From Sphingobacterium multivorum (GTDB lineage Bacteria; Bacteroidota; Bacteroidia; Sphingobacteriales; Sphingobacteriaceae): a stretch of DNA of 64,000 bases. The stretch covers positions 4,836,001-4,900,000 of the forward strand of contig NZ_CP154261.1 in assembly GCF_039511225.1 (NCBI RefSeq), in the 5' to 3' direction. This document shows, piece by piece, positions 7,159 to 14,819 of this stretch; position 1 is the stretch's first letter, and each line of letters opens with the position of its first letter. A program made the translations under genes and the position numbers. The notes under the pieces were generated by a model. It did not search any database and had not been told where the DNA came from. It saw only the letters and a list, made by a program, of their open reading frames with translations.

Positions 7159-8952
7159 ATGAATACGTCTAGATCAAAAAATACAATAATTCTAACAATT
7201 ATACTCTCTTTAATAAGTGTATTTATTCCATCCCTTATTGCGAGTGCTAATTTGCCTGATGGATTATTTTGGTCAAAGGATCTTCTTTTTATGTTAGTAA
7301 GTTCGTTAATATTTCTATTAATTGGTAAGATTCTTATCTTCGGCCAAGATGCTAATATTCAAGTTAATTATGTAGACATTTTAGTTATACTTTATTTTCT
7401 TTATCGCTCTCTTAATAGCTTTTTTCAATTCCCAATTGAAGGTTACCCGAAGAGCATTCTTATAAATGCTTCAATTATCTATTGTTATATAGGCATTAGA
7501 GTTGGATTTCGGTATCATACAATTTCAATTAAGATATTTAGATTTATGGTTTTGACCGTATTTATTGCTCAGGTGATTTATGGCCTATTACAATATTTCA
7601 AACTTTTTCCTTCCTTTCATTTTTATTTTCCCGTGACAGGTGCATTTTTCAATCCCGCGCCATATAGTCTATTACTTACGATGTGTCTGCCATTCTCTAT
7701 TATGTATACACTATTTTATAGAAAAAAGTCAATATTTGCTTTCATTTTTTTAGTAATTATCCAATTATTTGCAGTTTTCTTAATTTTCATATGCTTTTCG
7801 AGAGGAACCTGGATAAGTCTATTACTTTCCACAATCATTTTTCTAATTGTGCGATATAGGAAAACACATCGGCCAATTATTAAAAAGGTTTTGGTACCGT
7901 TTTTAATACTAATAATTCCTATAGGCATTCATCTCTATAACTTAAAACCTGTTTCGGCAAACGGAAGAATATTAATTTGGAAAATTTCATCTGGTATAAT
8001 TAAAGACAATCCTCTATTCGGAATAGGAGAAGGGAATTTTGCATATAGTTTTTTAAACCATCAACATGAATACTTTCAATCATTGGAGAATATCAAAAGG
8101 TATGGATCGATTATTAGTGATATTCGTTTTGCATTTAATGATATACTTCATTTATTGGTGGAGGATGGCATATTAGGTCTATCCATTTTTCTTCTACTAT
8201 TATTCATTGTTACTAAAATGCTTTACTCAATTATTAAAAGCTCCATAGATCCAAAAAAAAGAACTTTTGCATTTGAACTTCTTTTAATGCTTTGTATTTT
8301 AATCTTAGGCGGATTAACATCTTACCCACTTTCACTTATCCCCTTTAAAGCAATAATAGTTGCGATTTTTGCGCTTACAGTGAATACGTATCTTTCAACA
8401 GTCAGTAATAATGCTATTTCAACTTTAACAAAAAATAAGACTCTATTATTATCAACAATCTCTATATTAACATCAATCATTCTTATTTTTAATGTCCAAA
8501 GAACGTATTGTGCCTTGATTAGTTGGAGAGATTCGGTAGTTTATTCTGATCACCTACAACTAGCTAAATTAAGGGAGTTAACTTCAGTTCTTAGTAATGA
8601 TGGTTATTTTTTATACTATATTGGCACTCGCTATTTGCAAAATAAAGATTACGTCAAAGCAATAAACTATTTCAAAAAAGCAAAATTACTCTATCCTCAT
8701 AAGGATGTCTATTTACAACTAGCGAATGCCAATATTAAAATGAATGATATCCGAGCTGCTGAATTAGAGTATAAATTTTTATTAAGTTCATTCCCAAATG
8801 AAATTGATTTCTATTCAGCAATAGCTCATTTTTATAATGAGTCTAAAGAATACAAGGCTTTAGAAAAAATAAAAGAGAGAGTACAATTATTAACTCCAAA
8901 AGGGAATGCGATCCCATTCGAAAGAAAAAGAAAAGAGATTATTAATCTCTAA
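7159..8952 (+). CDS. Wzy/O-antigen ligase-like membrane protein with TPR tail
   Basis: A 597-residue inner-membrane protein with about 12 hydrophobic segments between residues 10 and 455. The Wzy_C hallmark is seen around residues 268-345: NGRILIWKISSG, DNPLFGIGEGNF and FNDILHLLVEDGILG. A soluble C-terminal part (about 470-597) has TPR-like repeats such as GTRYLQNKDYVKAINYFKKA. Known Wzy_C proteins polymerise or ligate polysaccharides. No glycosyltransferase or sugar-nucleotide gene is in the island, so a role in a bacteriocin locus is unexplained: it might decorate or anchor the product, or act in surface immunity. It is co-directional with its neighbours. Confidence 0.78.
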   Translation: MNTSRSKNTIILTIILSLISVFIPSLIASANLPDGLFWSKDLLFMLVSSLIFLLIGKILIFGQDANIQVNYVDILVILYFLYRSLNSFFQFPIEGYPKSILINASIIYCYIGIRVGFRYHTISIKIFRFMVLTVFIAQVIYGLLQYFKLFPSFHFYFPVTGAFFNPAPYSLLLTMCLPFSIMYTLFYRKKSIFAFIFLVIIQLFAVFLIFICFSRGTWISLLLSTIIFLIVRYRKTHRPIIKKVLVPFLILIIPIGIHLYNLKPVSANGRILIWKISSGIIKDNPLFGIGEGNFAYSFLNHQHEYFQSLENIKRYGSIISDIRFAFNDILHLLVEDGILGLSIFLLLLFIVTKMLYSIIKSSIDPKKRTFAFELLLMLCILILGGLTSYPLSLIPFKAIIVAIFALTVNTYLSTVSNNAISTLTKNKTLLLSTISILTSIILIFNVQRTYCALISWRDSVVYSDHLQLAKLRELTSVLSNDGYFLYYIGTRYLQNKDYVKAINYFKKAKLLYPHKDVYLQLANANIKMNDIRAAELEYKFLLSSFPNEIDFYSAIAHFYNESKEYKALEKIKERVQLLTPKGNAIPFERKRKEIINL

Positions 8953-9017
8953 ATATTGTGATCTGAGATAGTTTTTTCTGACTATACATCAAATCTGACT
9001 AACATAATATTAAAAAG

Positions 9018-9347
9018 ATGAAAGTTAAACCATATTATTATTTTATAAGAAAAATTATTTGGATTAATTGTAGTCTTTCACTTTTATTTGGTGCTTTGGC
9101 CACAGGTTTAGTTGAATATGTTAGGTTCCCGCTTTTAACGGCATTTTCTTTTTTCTTTGCAACCTTTGGTTACGCCATAACAATCCTAATTTTTCATTTC
9201 TTCGGAGAACGCACAAAATATTTATATTTCAATCTAGGAATTTCCCTTATCCGTTTATACCTAATAGGTTTCATATTTAATATTATTTTGTTAATGGTCT
9301 TTTACTTAATTGCTAATATACTATGGATGTTAAAGAGTTATATGTAG
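9018..9347 (+). CDS. Small integral membrane protein, likely ABC partner
   Basis: A 109-residue very hydrophobic protein with three or four membrane segments (about residues 12-34, 38-60 and 70-105). No named family is recognised. Its last 25 bases overlap the start of the ABC ATPase gene at 9323, which suggests translational coupling and a physical partnership. It could be a minimal permease subunit, although it is much shorter than usual ABC permeases. Confidence 0.65.
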   Translation: MKVKPYYYFIRKIIWINCSLSLLFGALATGLVEYVRFPLLTAFSFFFATFGYAITILIFHFFGERTKYLYFNLGISLIRLYLIGFIFNIILLMVFYLIANILWMLKSYM

Positions 9348-10000
9348 ATTCAGTTCAATTCAGTTATCATAAAAACCAACAAAATATCAATGGGGCCTAC
9401 TTGAAATGCCATACAGGGGATATTATTGCCCTGCTTGGAAGAAATGGCAGTGGAAAATCCACGTTCTTGAAGATTATATTTGGGTCTTTAGAAGCCAAAT
9501 TTAGTTATATACTAATCAATGGGAAAAGGACTAAAAAAGCTTATTTAACAGGAAAAATTGGTTATTTACCCCAATCTTCTTTCCTTCCTACTGAAGAGAA
9601 AGTAAAAAACTTAATCGGCCTTTTAGTCGATAACAAAGAGATTAAAAAAGAGCTTATGGCGGATAAACGTATACAATCGCTGGAGGACAAAAAGGTTTAT
9701 CAATTATCTGGTGGGGAACTGCGTTATCTCGAAGTTTGGCTGTTAATATCTCAACCTACCGACTTTTTGCTTTTAGACGAGCCCTTTACCGGTATTGAGC
9801 CAATTTACATGGTTTTTATTACAGAATTGATAGAACGCTTCAAGAAAACGAAAGGATTTATCATATCGGACCATAATTACTCTCACTTATTAAATATTGC
9901 AACACAGATCATCTTATTGCAAAATGGCTGCTGTCAACAAATTCATGATAAGAAAGATCTTGAGTTTTTTTATGTCCCATATGGAACTTTTGATGTATGA
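9323..10000 (+). CDS. ABC transporter ATP-binding protein
   Basis: A 225-residue nucleotide-binding subunit. Walker A GRNGSGKST is at residues 39-47, the Q-loop glutamine at 84, signature LSGGE at 128-132, Walker B FLLLDEP at 148-154 and the switch histidine in SDHNY at 184. All catalytic residues are kept, so ATPase activity is expected. It overlaps the small membrane protein and lies in the fulvocin-like cluster, where it most likely powers export of, or immunity to, the peptide. The N-terminal A-loop aromatic position reads FSYHKN. No full-length permease is present in the window. Confidence 0.88.
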   Translation: MDVKELYVDSVQFSYHKNQQNINGAYLKCHTGDIIALLGRNGSGKSTFLKIIFGSLEAKFSYILINGKRTKKAYLTGKIGYLPQSSFLPTEEKVKNLIGLLVDNKEIKKELMADKRIQSLEDKKVYQLSGGELRYLEVWLLISQPTDFLLLDEPFTGIEPIYMVFITELIERFKKTKGFIISDHNYSHLLNIATQIILLQNGCCQQIHDKKDLEFFYVPYGTFDV

Positions 10001-10167
10001 TTGAGTCTCAGCAGTCTGATTTGACCTGAACTATCGCTACCAAACAGGGATATAATCGTAATTATTGGATAATCAAAAAAATTTAAATTATTAAGCTACA
10101 TAAATTATATAGACAAAAGGTTTTTATAGTAGAGCATTACAACTATTTATAATATTTTTTAGTAAAG

Positions 10168-12015
10168 ATGAAACTTATCCTTAATATAATATTTTCTTTT
10201 TTTGTTGTCGTTTCAAGCTGTTCAAGATCGAAAATTTTAAACAATATCGATATGAACTCATTAAGCAAAGATTCAGATTCGTTAATACGAATAAACAACT
10301 GGATGATTATAGCCCCATTTTTACCAGATAGTACCTTTCCCACCTTACAGAGGATTGATGAGGATTTAATTCAGCAGTATGGCTATCCTGAAAATAAAAT
10401 TTTGAATATAGAGGATTTTAATTTATTGGGAAGAAAGGTATCAGGGACAGATTCTTCCAAGTTTTTTAAACCTATAAACATTTCATCTCATATACTTGAT
10501 TTAGAGGAAACAATAGATATATCCCCCCCTATGACCGCTTATTTGGCTACAACAATTAACAGTATAAGTGATTGCCAAGTTGCTCTAAACATTAGTGCAT
10601 ATCAAAGTGCTAAATTTTGGTTAAATGGAGTAGAGATTTATAATATAGAATGGAAAAGAGGCCGAAATTTTTATAGGGAAGATTTTTTACCAGTTACATT
10701 AAAAAAGGGGGAAAATTTTCTGTTAGTCAAACTCTCGGTATCAGACAAAAAATACATTCCTCCTCAATGGAAATTTGAAGTTGATATTTCAAATCTAGAA
10801 ACATCAAAAAAAATTTTTGCTGATAGTTATGTTAAATATTTCCTCAGAAGGAGCTTGGTTGACAAAGGTCATACTTTAAAACTCTATACTGGACCATTTA
10901 GTAATGATAAAACTAAATTTAAAATTCTTAGTTCGAAAGATGACTCTTTAAAGATTACTGGTGAGTCATCTGTTGACCGAAAAAATGGTAATATGACGAT
11001 CGATCTATCCAAATACAGATTACCATCAGGCCTCTACACGTGTGAAATGCTCGTAGACAAAAGAAAGTTTTCACAAGATTTTTTTATTGGAAATATTGAT
11101 CATTATCTGGATAGCTTAAAACAAATGTATGCTGGAATCGAGAACTGTTCTGTGGAACAGCGATTAAATATTGATGGTATCATTCGAAGACTTTATATGG
11201 ATGTAAGAAGAGACAGTAATGATTTTGATGACCAAGTTGAATATTGGAATCGTCTAAGGGTTCCAGGCTTAATACAATTGGAAAAGGCAATTGCCAATGC
11301 AAAATCTGGTAATAGCTCATTTTCCCCATTTTTTTTAAAAAGCTACTACTCAAATTTTTGGCAAGGATATAATTATTATTCAGTTCATGTACCTAAAGAA
11401 GTATCTAATACGAAAAAATCACCTGTTTTTATTTTACTTATAGATTCGGAGACCGAAACTCGAAATTGGGAAGCGCATTACAGGAATACTTTATCAAGAT
11501 GGTTATTGGATACAGAATCAATTGCGGATGAATTGGGCTTTATAGCAGTGTGGACAGATTGTGGTGGAAGGATTGATCTAAAGCATAAATTGGAGCTATT
11601 CAAAGAAATATTAGCTAACGTAGAAAAAGATTATCCCACAGATCCTGAAAAAATATTTATAATTGGAAATTGTGCATCCACTAATTTCTCACTTCAAACT
11701 TTACAAAAGTTTCCAGGAATTATTGCAGGGGGTGGATTGATAAATCCAAACAATGTCAATTCAACATATTTTGATTTACATCCTAATAAAGTAAATCATA
11801 AATTGACAATGGTTTATGCAACAAATGATGAAGAAATAAATAGAGAAGTTAGCTTTGAGGTATATAACAAACTCAAAAACATTGATCCTTTTGCAACAAT
11901 ATATACGGATCGGTTTTCATCTCATGGGAATGCTCCAAGTGATTATACGAAACCTTTATATGTCGACTTATTATCAAGACAAAACAAACAGCTAGAGAAA
12001 AGCTATATAAAATAG
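10168..12015 (+). CDS. Lipoprotein with degenerate alpha/beta-hydrolase domain
   Basis: A 615-residue predicted lipoprotein (hydrophobic start, then SSC at about residue 17). Residues about 110-200 resemble a beta-sandwich binding module (FWLNGVEIYN..., GENFLLVKLSVSD). Residues about 400-600 look like an esterase or prolyl-oligopeptidase-type domain: SPVFILLIDSE, DPEKIFIIGNCAS, YATNDEE and SSHGN. The nucleophile elbow, normally GxSxG, reads GNCAS, placing Cys502 where serine is expected; Asp554 and His586 fit the rest of a triad. It may be a thiol hydrolase or a non-catalytic binding protein. It is the last gene of the co-directional cargo run, 167 bases after the ABC gene. Confidence 0.6.
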   Translation: MKLILNIIFSFFVVVSSCSRSKILNNIDMNSLSKDSDSLIRINNWMIIAPFLPDSTFPTLQRIDEDLIQQYGYPENKILNIEDFNLLGRKVSGTDSSKFFKPINISSHILDLEETIDISPPMTAYLATTINSISDCQVALNISAYQSAKFWLNGVEIYNIEWKRGRNFYREDFLPVTLKKGENFLLVKLSVSDKKYIPPQWKFEVDISNLETSKKIFADSYVKYFLRRSLVDKGHTLKLYTGPFSNDKTKFKILSSKDDSLKITGESSVDRKNGNMTIDLSKYRLPSGLYTCEMLVDKRKFSQDFFIGNIDHYLDSLKQMYAGIENCSVEQRLNIDGIIRRLYMDVRRDSNDFDDQVEYWNRLRVPGLIQLEKAIANAKSGNSSFSPFFLKSYYSNFWQGYNYYSVHVPKEVSNTKKSPVFILLIDSETETRNWEAHYRNTLSRWLLDTESIADELGFIAVWTDCGGRIDLKHKLELFKEILANVEKDYPTDPEKIFIIGNCASTNFSLQTLQKFPGIIAGGGLINPNNVNSTYFDLHPNKVNHKLTMVYATNDEEINREVSFEVYNKLKNIDPFATIYTDRFSSHGNAPSDYTKPLYVDLLSRQNKQLEKSYIK

Positions 12016-12280
12016 ATTAAAAAGATCCAAACAGTTGACTTTTTTTACCGTAGGTATCATATTTATTTTAGCCAAATAAACATTTTAAATTTCATTTTCC
12101 ATTTCTGAAATAGGTGATTTACCAATCCTTAAAAACGAAATGTCGAGGAAATATAATAGTTGGTAGAAGAAATTTCTGAAAATGGTACAAAAATCTGAAA
12201 TTATGCAAAAATTTATCAGGACGTATAAAAAAACAAACTGCTACATTTAAACAATTCTTTACAAATAACCATCAATTCCG

Positions 12281-12613
12281 ATGAAAGAGCTTGAAATAGA
12301 TATTTTCATTAATGGAAAAAAACAAAGGATTGACCTTGGCTCAATGGATCTTGATTCGCTAACCAGACTATCCATGAAGCTAAGGCTGCTATTGCAAGAC
12401 AATGATTTCATATTGTCCCATATCAGGGGTGCAGATCTCTGGGAATTGAAAGGTAAGCTAGGGAACAGGACAATAAATATTCTCTATAAGAACGGTATAA
12501 GTACTGTCGCAGCTCTTTCTTCAAGTTCCTTTAACGAGCTTGCCCTATTTCAAAGAATTGGCAGAAAAGCGCTTGCAGAAATTAGGATACTGGTGGCTGA
12601 GATCGGTAAGTAG
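12281..12613 (+). CDS. Small protein with RNA polymerase alpha-CTD-like domain
   Basis: A 110-residue protein. Residues about 55-108 (LGNRTINILYKNGISTVAAL, SFNELALFQRIGRKALAEIRILV) follow the helix-hairpin-helix pattern of the RNA polymerase alpha-subunit C-terminal domain. The N-terminal half (FINGKKQRIDLGSMDLDSLTRL) is not recognised. It lacks the alpha N-terminal assembly domain and is not the housekeeping rpoA. Such small alpha-CTD proteins occur on mobile elements of Bacteroidota. It might bind DNA or redirect polymerase. It stands alone between the cargo cluster and an IS66 remnant. Confidence 0.72.
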   Translation: MKELEIDIFINGKKQRIDLGSMDLDSLTRLSMKLRLLLQDNDFILSHIRGADLWELKGKLGNRTINILYKNGISTVAALSSSSFNELALFQRIGRKALAEIRILVAEIGK

Positions 12614-12693
12614 CCTTAATGCTTCTGGTGGTACCAGATGTCACTTGCTTATAGGCCCCGTGCATATCTGCCCTTTCGTATCCGGCCTATGAA

Positions 12694-12969
12694 CTACATA
12701 CCTTCTGATTTCTTGAAGTTTTGGGGATAAAGCTCGTTTAGTTTTTTATGGTTTATGGAAGCTATATTCTGCAGGGCATATTTTATCCACTGAAAAGGAT
12801 TTATCTTGTGTTTTTTACAGATAGCAAAAAAAGAATATATCATTGCAGCCCGCTGTGCTGCCTCATGGCTTCCTGCAAAAAGGTAGTTTTTACGGCCTAG
12901 CGCGACAGGACGAATAGCATTTTCCACAAGATTATTATCAATAAGCAGATTATGAAGACTTACTAATTC
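12694..12969 (-). pseudogene. IS66 transposase C-terminal remnant
   Basis: Minus-strand remnant matching the C-terminal end of IS66-family transposases: LIDNNLVENAIRPVALGRKN, LFAGSHEAAQRAAMIYSFFA and a final KYALQNI block. The D-N-N-L-x-E-N-A-I-R motif contains the last catalytic residue of the DDE core. The frame starts at a point where similarity ends abruptly (about 12969), directly beside a 29-base palindrome. The rest of the gene and the accessory IS66 genes are absent. Confidence 0.88.
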
Positions 12970-12970
12970 C

Positions 12971-12999
12971 CTACATATTTATATAATATAAATATGTAG
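12971..12999. repeat. 29-base near-perfect palindrome
   Basis: CTACATATTTATAT and ATATAAATATGTAG are exact inverted copies of 14 bases around a single central A. It lies exactly where the IS66 remnant is truncated and about 150 bases inside the right attachment site. It may be a protein-binding or recombination site, or a deletion hotspot. Confidence 0.6.
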
Positions 13000-13147
13000 A
13001 CAAATTAAAAAAAGTAGTTGAATAAGCTATACATGTACATTAACAAATGCTCGAAAAAAAATTATCTCAATTGCCATGCATAACTATATTATACCACTAA
13101 TTTCGGTTAAAATTTCTTCTAGGTGTTCTAGTAGATTCCCATGTTCC

Positions 13148-13156
13148 GTACAAGAA
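13148..13156 (+). other. attR core of the tRNA-Leu island
   Basis: Second copy of GTACAAGAA, with GATTCCC seven bases before it as at the left end. Bases 13084-13147, read on the minus strand in the frame set by the recombinase at attL, encode a 20-codon tail ending at 13084-13086. Immediately right of the core begins the hairpin expected after an unoccupied tRNA-Leu. Confidence 0.72.
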
Positions 13157-13178
13157 AGCTCATCTAACGATGAGCTTT
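13155..13178 (+). terminator. Displaced terminator of the tRNA-Leu transcript
   Basis: AAAGCTCATC (13155-13164) pairs with GATGAGCTTT (13169-13178), followed by a T-rich stretch. It stands right after attR and would follow tRNA-Leu directly if the island were absent. Confidence 0.7.
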
Positions 13179-13289
13179 TCTTGTTTATGCACGTGTGTAA
13201 TCTCTAATAGCTATATCAAATTCACTGAACTCCCTTCAATCTTTAATAAACTTGCTTGCGTCGCTCATCAGTCGATGGACATTTTTATT

Positions 13290-14627
13290 TTATCGCCATA
13301 AAAATAAGAGAAAGCCGTAGGCCAAACTTAACAGTATAAGTTTCAACATGCCTATTTTATAGTTGAATAAAAGAAAAAGTGAAAATAGCAACCAGACCAA
13401 AGCCATCGGCTCAATGGCATACCAAGAACTGACCCTACTTGGAAAAAGAATTCCTAACCCTAAATAACAAGCTAAATTAACGATTACACCAACGACCGAT
13501 GCAGTTACTAAAGACAGAATAAATTGTATACATGCATTTTTTTGGGTCCGTTCGATCAGTGGTGCTCCAACAAAAATCAAGGCAAAGTTTGGCAAAAAGG
13601 TAAAATATGCTGTAGCGATCAAACCTAGTGCTGCCATGGAATAGGACTGATGAAAATGATTGAAGCCTGCCATGAAACCAACATAGGCCAAAACGACCAC
13701 TAAAGGCCCCGGAGTTGTCTCTGCAAGCGCAAATCCATCTATCATCTGACTCTTGGAAAGCCAAAACAATTTCTCTGTCACAAGGGCCGCAACATAGGGA
13801 ATGACTGTATAAGAACCTCCAATCGTCAAATAAGCAGACTTTGTAAACAAAAAAGAAAGTGTCTTCCAAAATTCCGTATCGATGGTAAAAAACAGTAAAA
13901 TGGACAGCGGAATCAACCATAAGAAGAAAAACAGCAGAACCTGAAGAGAAATATGACGGTAAGATATGGAGGGCCGTTTTTCGAGCGTATTGATATAATA
14001 AGCCGATTCGAGCTGCTTATCTTCCTTTTCATGATGGGCATTTATTTTGGAAGTTTTTGACAAGATTGCATAGCGTAGTAGACCGAAAGCGATCACCCCC
14101 ACAATAATCCAGGGCATTGGAACCTCAGCAAAATACGATAGCAGAAAGGCAGCCAATGCGACCATATAATGCCATATGCTGACAAGAGATTTCTGCCCCA
14201 CCCGAAAGGTTGCAAATATAATGATCGCTAGAACTGCAGGTTTTAAACCCGAAAATAAAGCAATAAGCAAGGCTTTGTTGCCATAGTGTGCATATAGTGC
14301 ACTGAGTCCAAATATAATGAGAAGTGAAGGAACAATAAAAAATAGTCCCGCCAACACACCTCCTTTTAATCCGTGCAGCTTCCATCCTAAATAGATCGTC
14401 AATTGGTGCGCTTCAGGTCCCGGCAACAACATACAGGCATTGAGAGCCTGAAAAAACTTCCTGTTGCTTACCCATCTTTTCTTTTCGACCAAAAAATCGT
14501 GCATAATGGTCACATGACCAGTTGTTCCACCAAAACTTATCCAACCTAAAACAAACCAAAACCACATGGCTTCCCGAAAAATTGGCTGCTGTCTATGATC
14601 TTCGTCTTCTACATTCATCTTTTTCAA
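13290..14627 (-). CDS. chrA: Chromate transporter ChrA (CHR family)
   Basis: A 445-residue inner-membrane antiporter-like protein that expels chromate in characterised members. Both homologous halves are present. The first has FGGTTGHVTIMHDFLVEKKRW and LLPGPEAHQLTIYLGW; the second has TIGGSYTVIPYV and ETTPGPLVVVLAYVGF. These PGP motifs define the CHR family. The length matches long-chain ChrA. It is a single gene whose upstream side faces the OmpA-like gene's terminator. Actual chromate specificity is inferred from the family; no regulator is adjacent. Confidence 0.92.
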   Translation of the reverse strand: MKKMNVEDEDHRQQPIFREAMWFWFVLGWISFGGTTGHVTIMHDFLVEKKRWVSNRKFFQALNACMLLPGPEAHQLTIYLGWKLHGLKGGVLAGLFFIVPSLLIIFGLSALYAHYGNKALLIALFSGLKPAVLAIIIFATFRVGQKSLVSIWHYMVALAAFLLSYFAEVPMPWIIVGVIAFGLLRYAILSKTSKINAHHEKEDKQLESAYYINTLEKRPSISYRHISLQVLLFFFLWLIPLSILLFFTIDTEFWKTLSFLFTKSAYLTIGGSYTVIPYVAALVTEKLFWLSKSQMIDGFALAETTPGPLVVVLAYVGFMAGFNHFHQSYSMAALGLIATAYFTFLPNFALIFVGAPLIERTQKNACIQFILSLVTASVVGVIVNLACYLGLGILFPSRVSSWYAIEPMALVWLLFSLFLLFNYKIGMLKLILLSLAYGFLLFLWR

Positions 14628-14761
14628 CGCTATTTCTCTTAGACTCGTACTTTATCGAAAACAATCTCCACGGCGCGAGCCTCATTCCGATATCTCCTGT
14701 TTAAATTATCTCGTTTGGGGAGCCCCTATACAACGATTTAAAACCGCGATATAACTGCATA

Positions 14762-14796
14762 AAAAAAGCGGGATATCTTAAATACCACGCTTTTTT
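14762..14796 (-). terminator. Terminator after the OmpA-like gene
   Basis: AAAAAAGCG (14762-14770) pairs with CGCTTTTTT (14788-14796) around an A+T-rich loop. It lies between the OmpA-like stop and the start of chrA, and the T-run is present on both strands. Confidence 0.65.
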
Positions 14797-14819
14797 ATAT
14801 TAAAAATTGGTCTGATAAA

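Larger units (their letters stand above)
2161..13156. mobile_element. Integrated element in tRNA-Leu carrying a fulvocin-like locus
   Basis: Boundaries are inferred from the GTACAAGAA repeat at the tRNA-Leu end (2152-2160) and at 13148-13156. Inside are a serine recombinase remnant abutting attL, a mobC-like remnant, nested inverted repeats, a cargo cluster (5994-12015) visibly richer in A+T than the flanks, an alpha-CTD-like gene and an IS66 remnant. After the right repeat comes a hairpin that reads as the original terminator of the tRNA-Leu transcript. No relaxase or intact recombinase is visible. The element looks like a decayed integrative mobilizable element. Confidence 0.75.

Noticed and set aside
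13477..13920. 147-residue minus-strand ORF inside chrA
   Set aside because: It is an alternative frame of chrA; the chrA frame has complete CHR motifs over the same bases.
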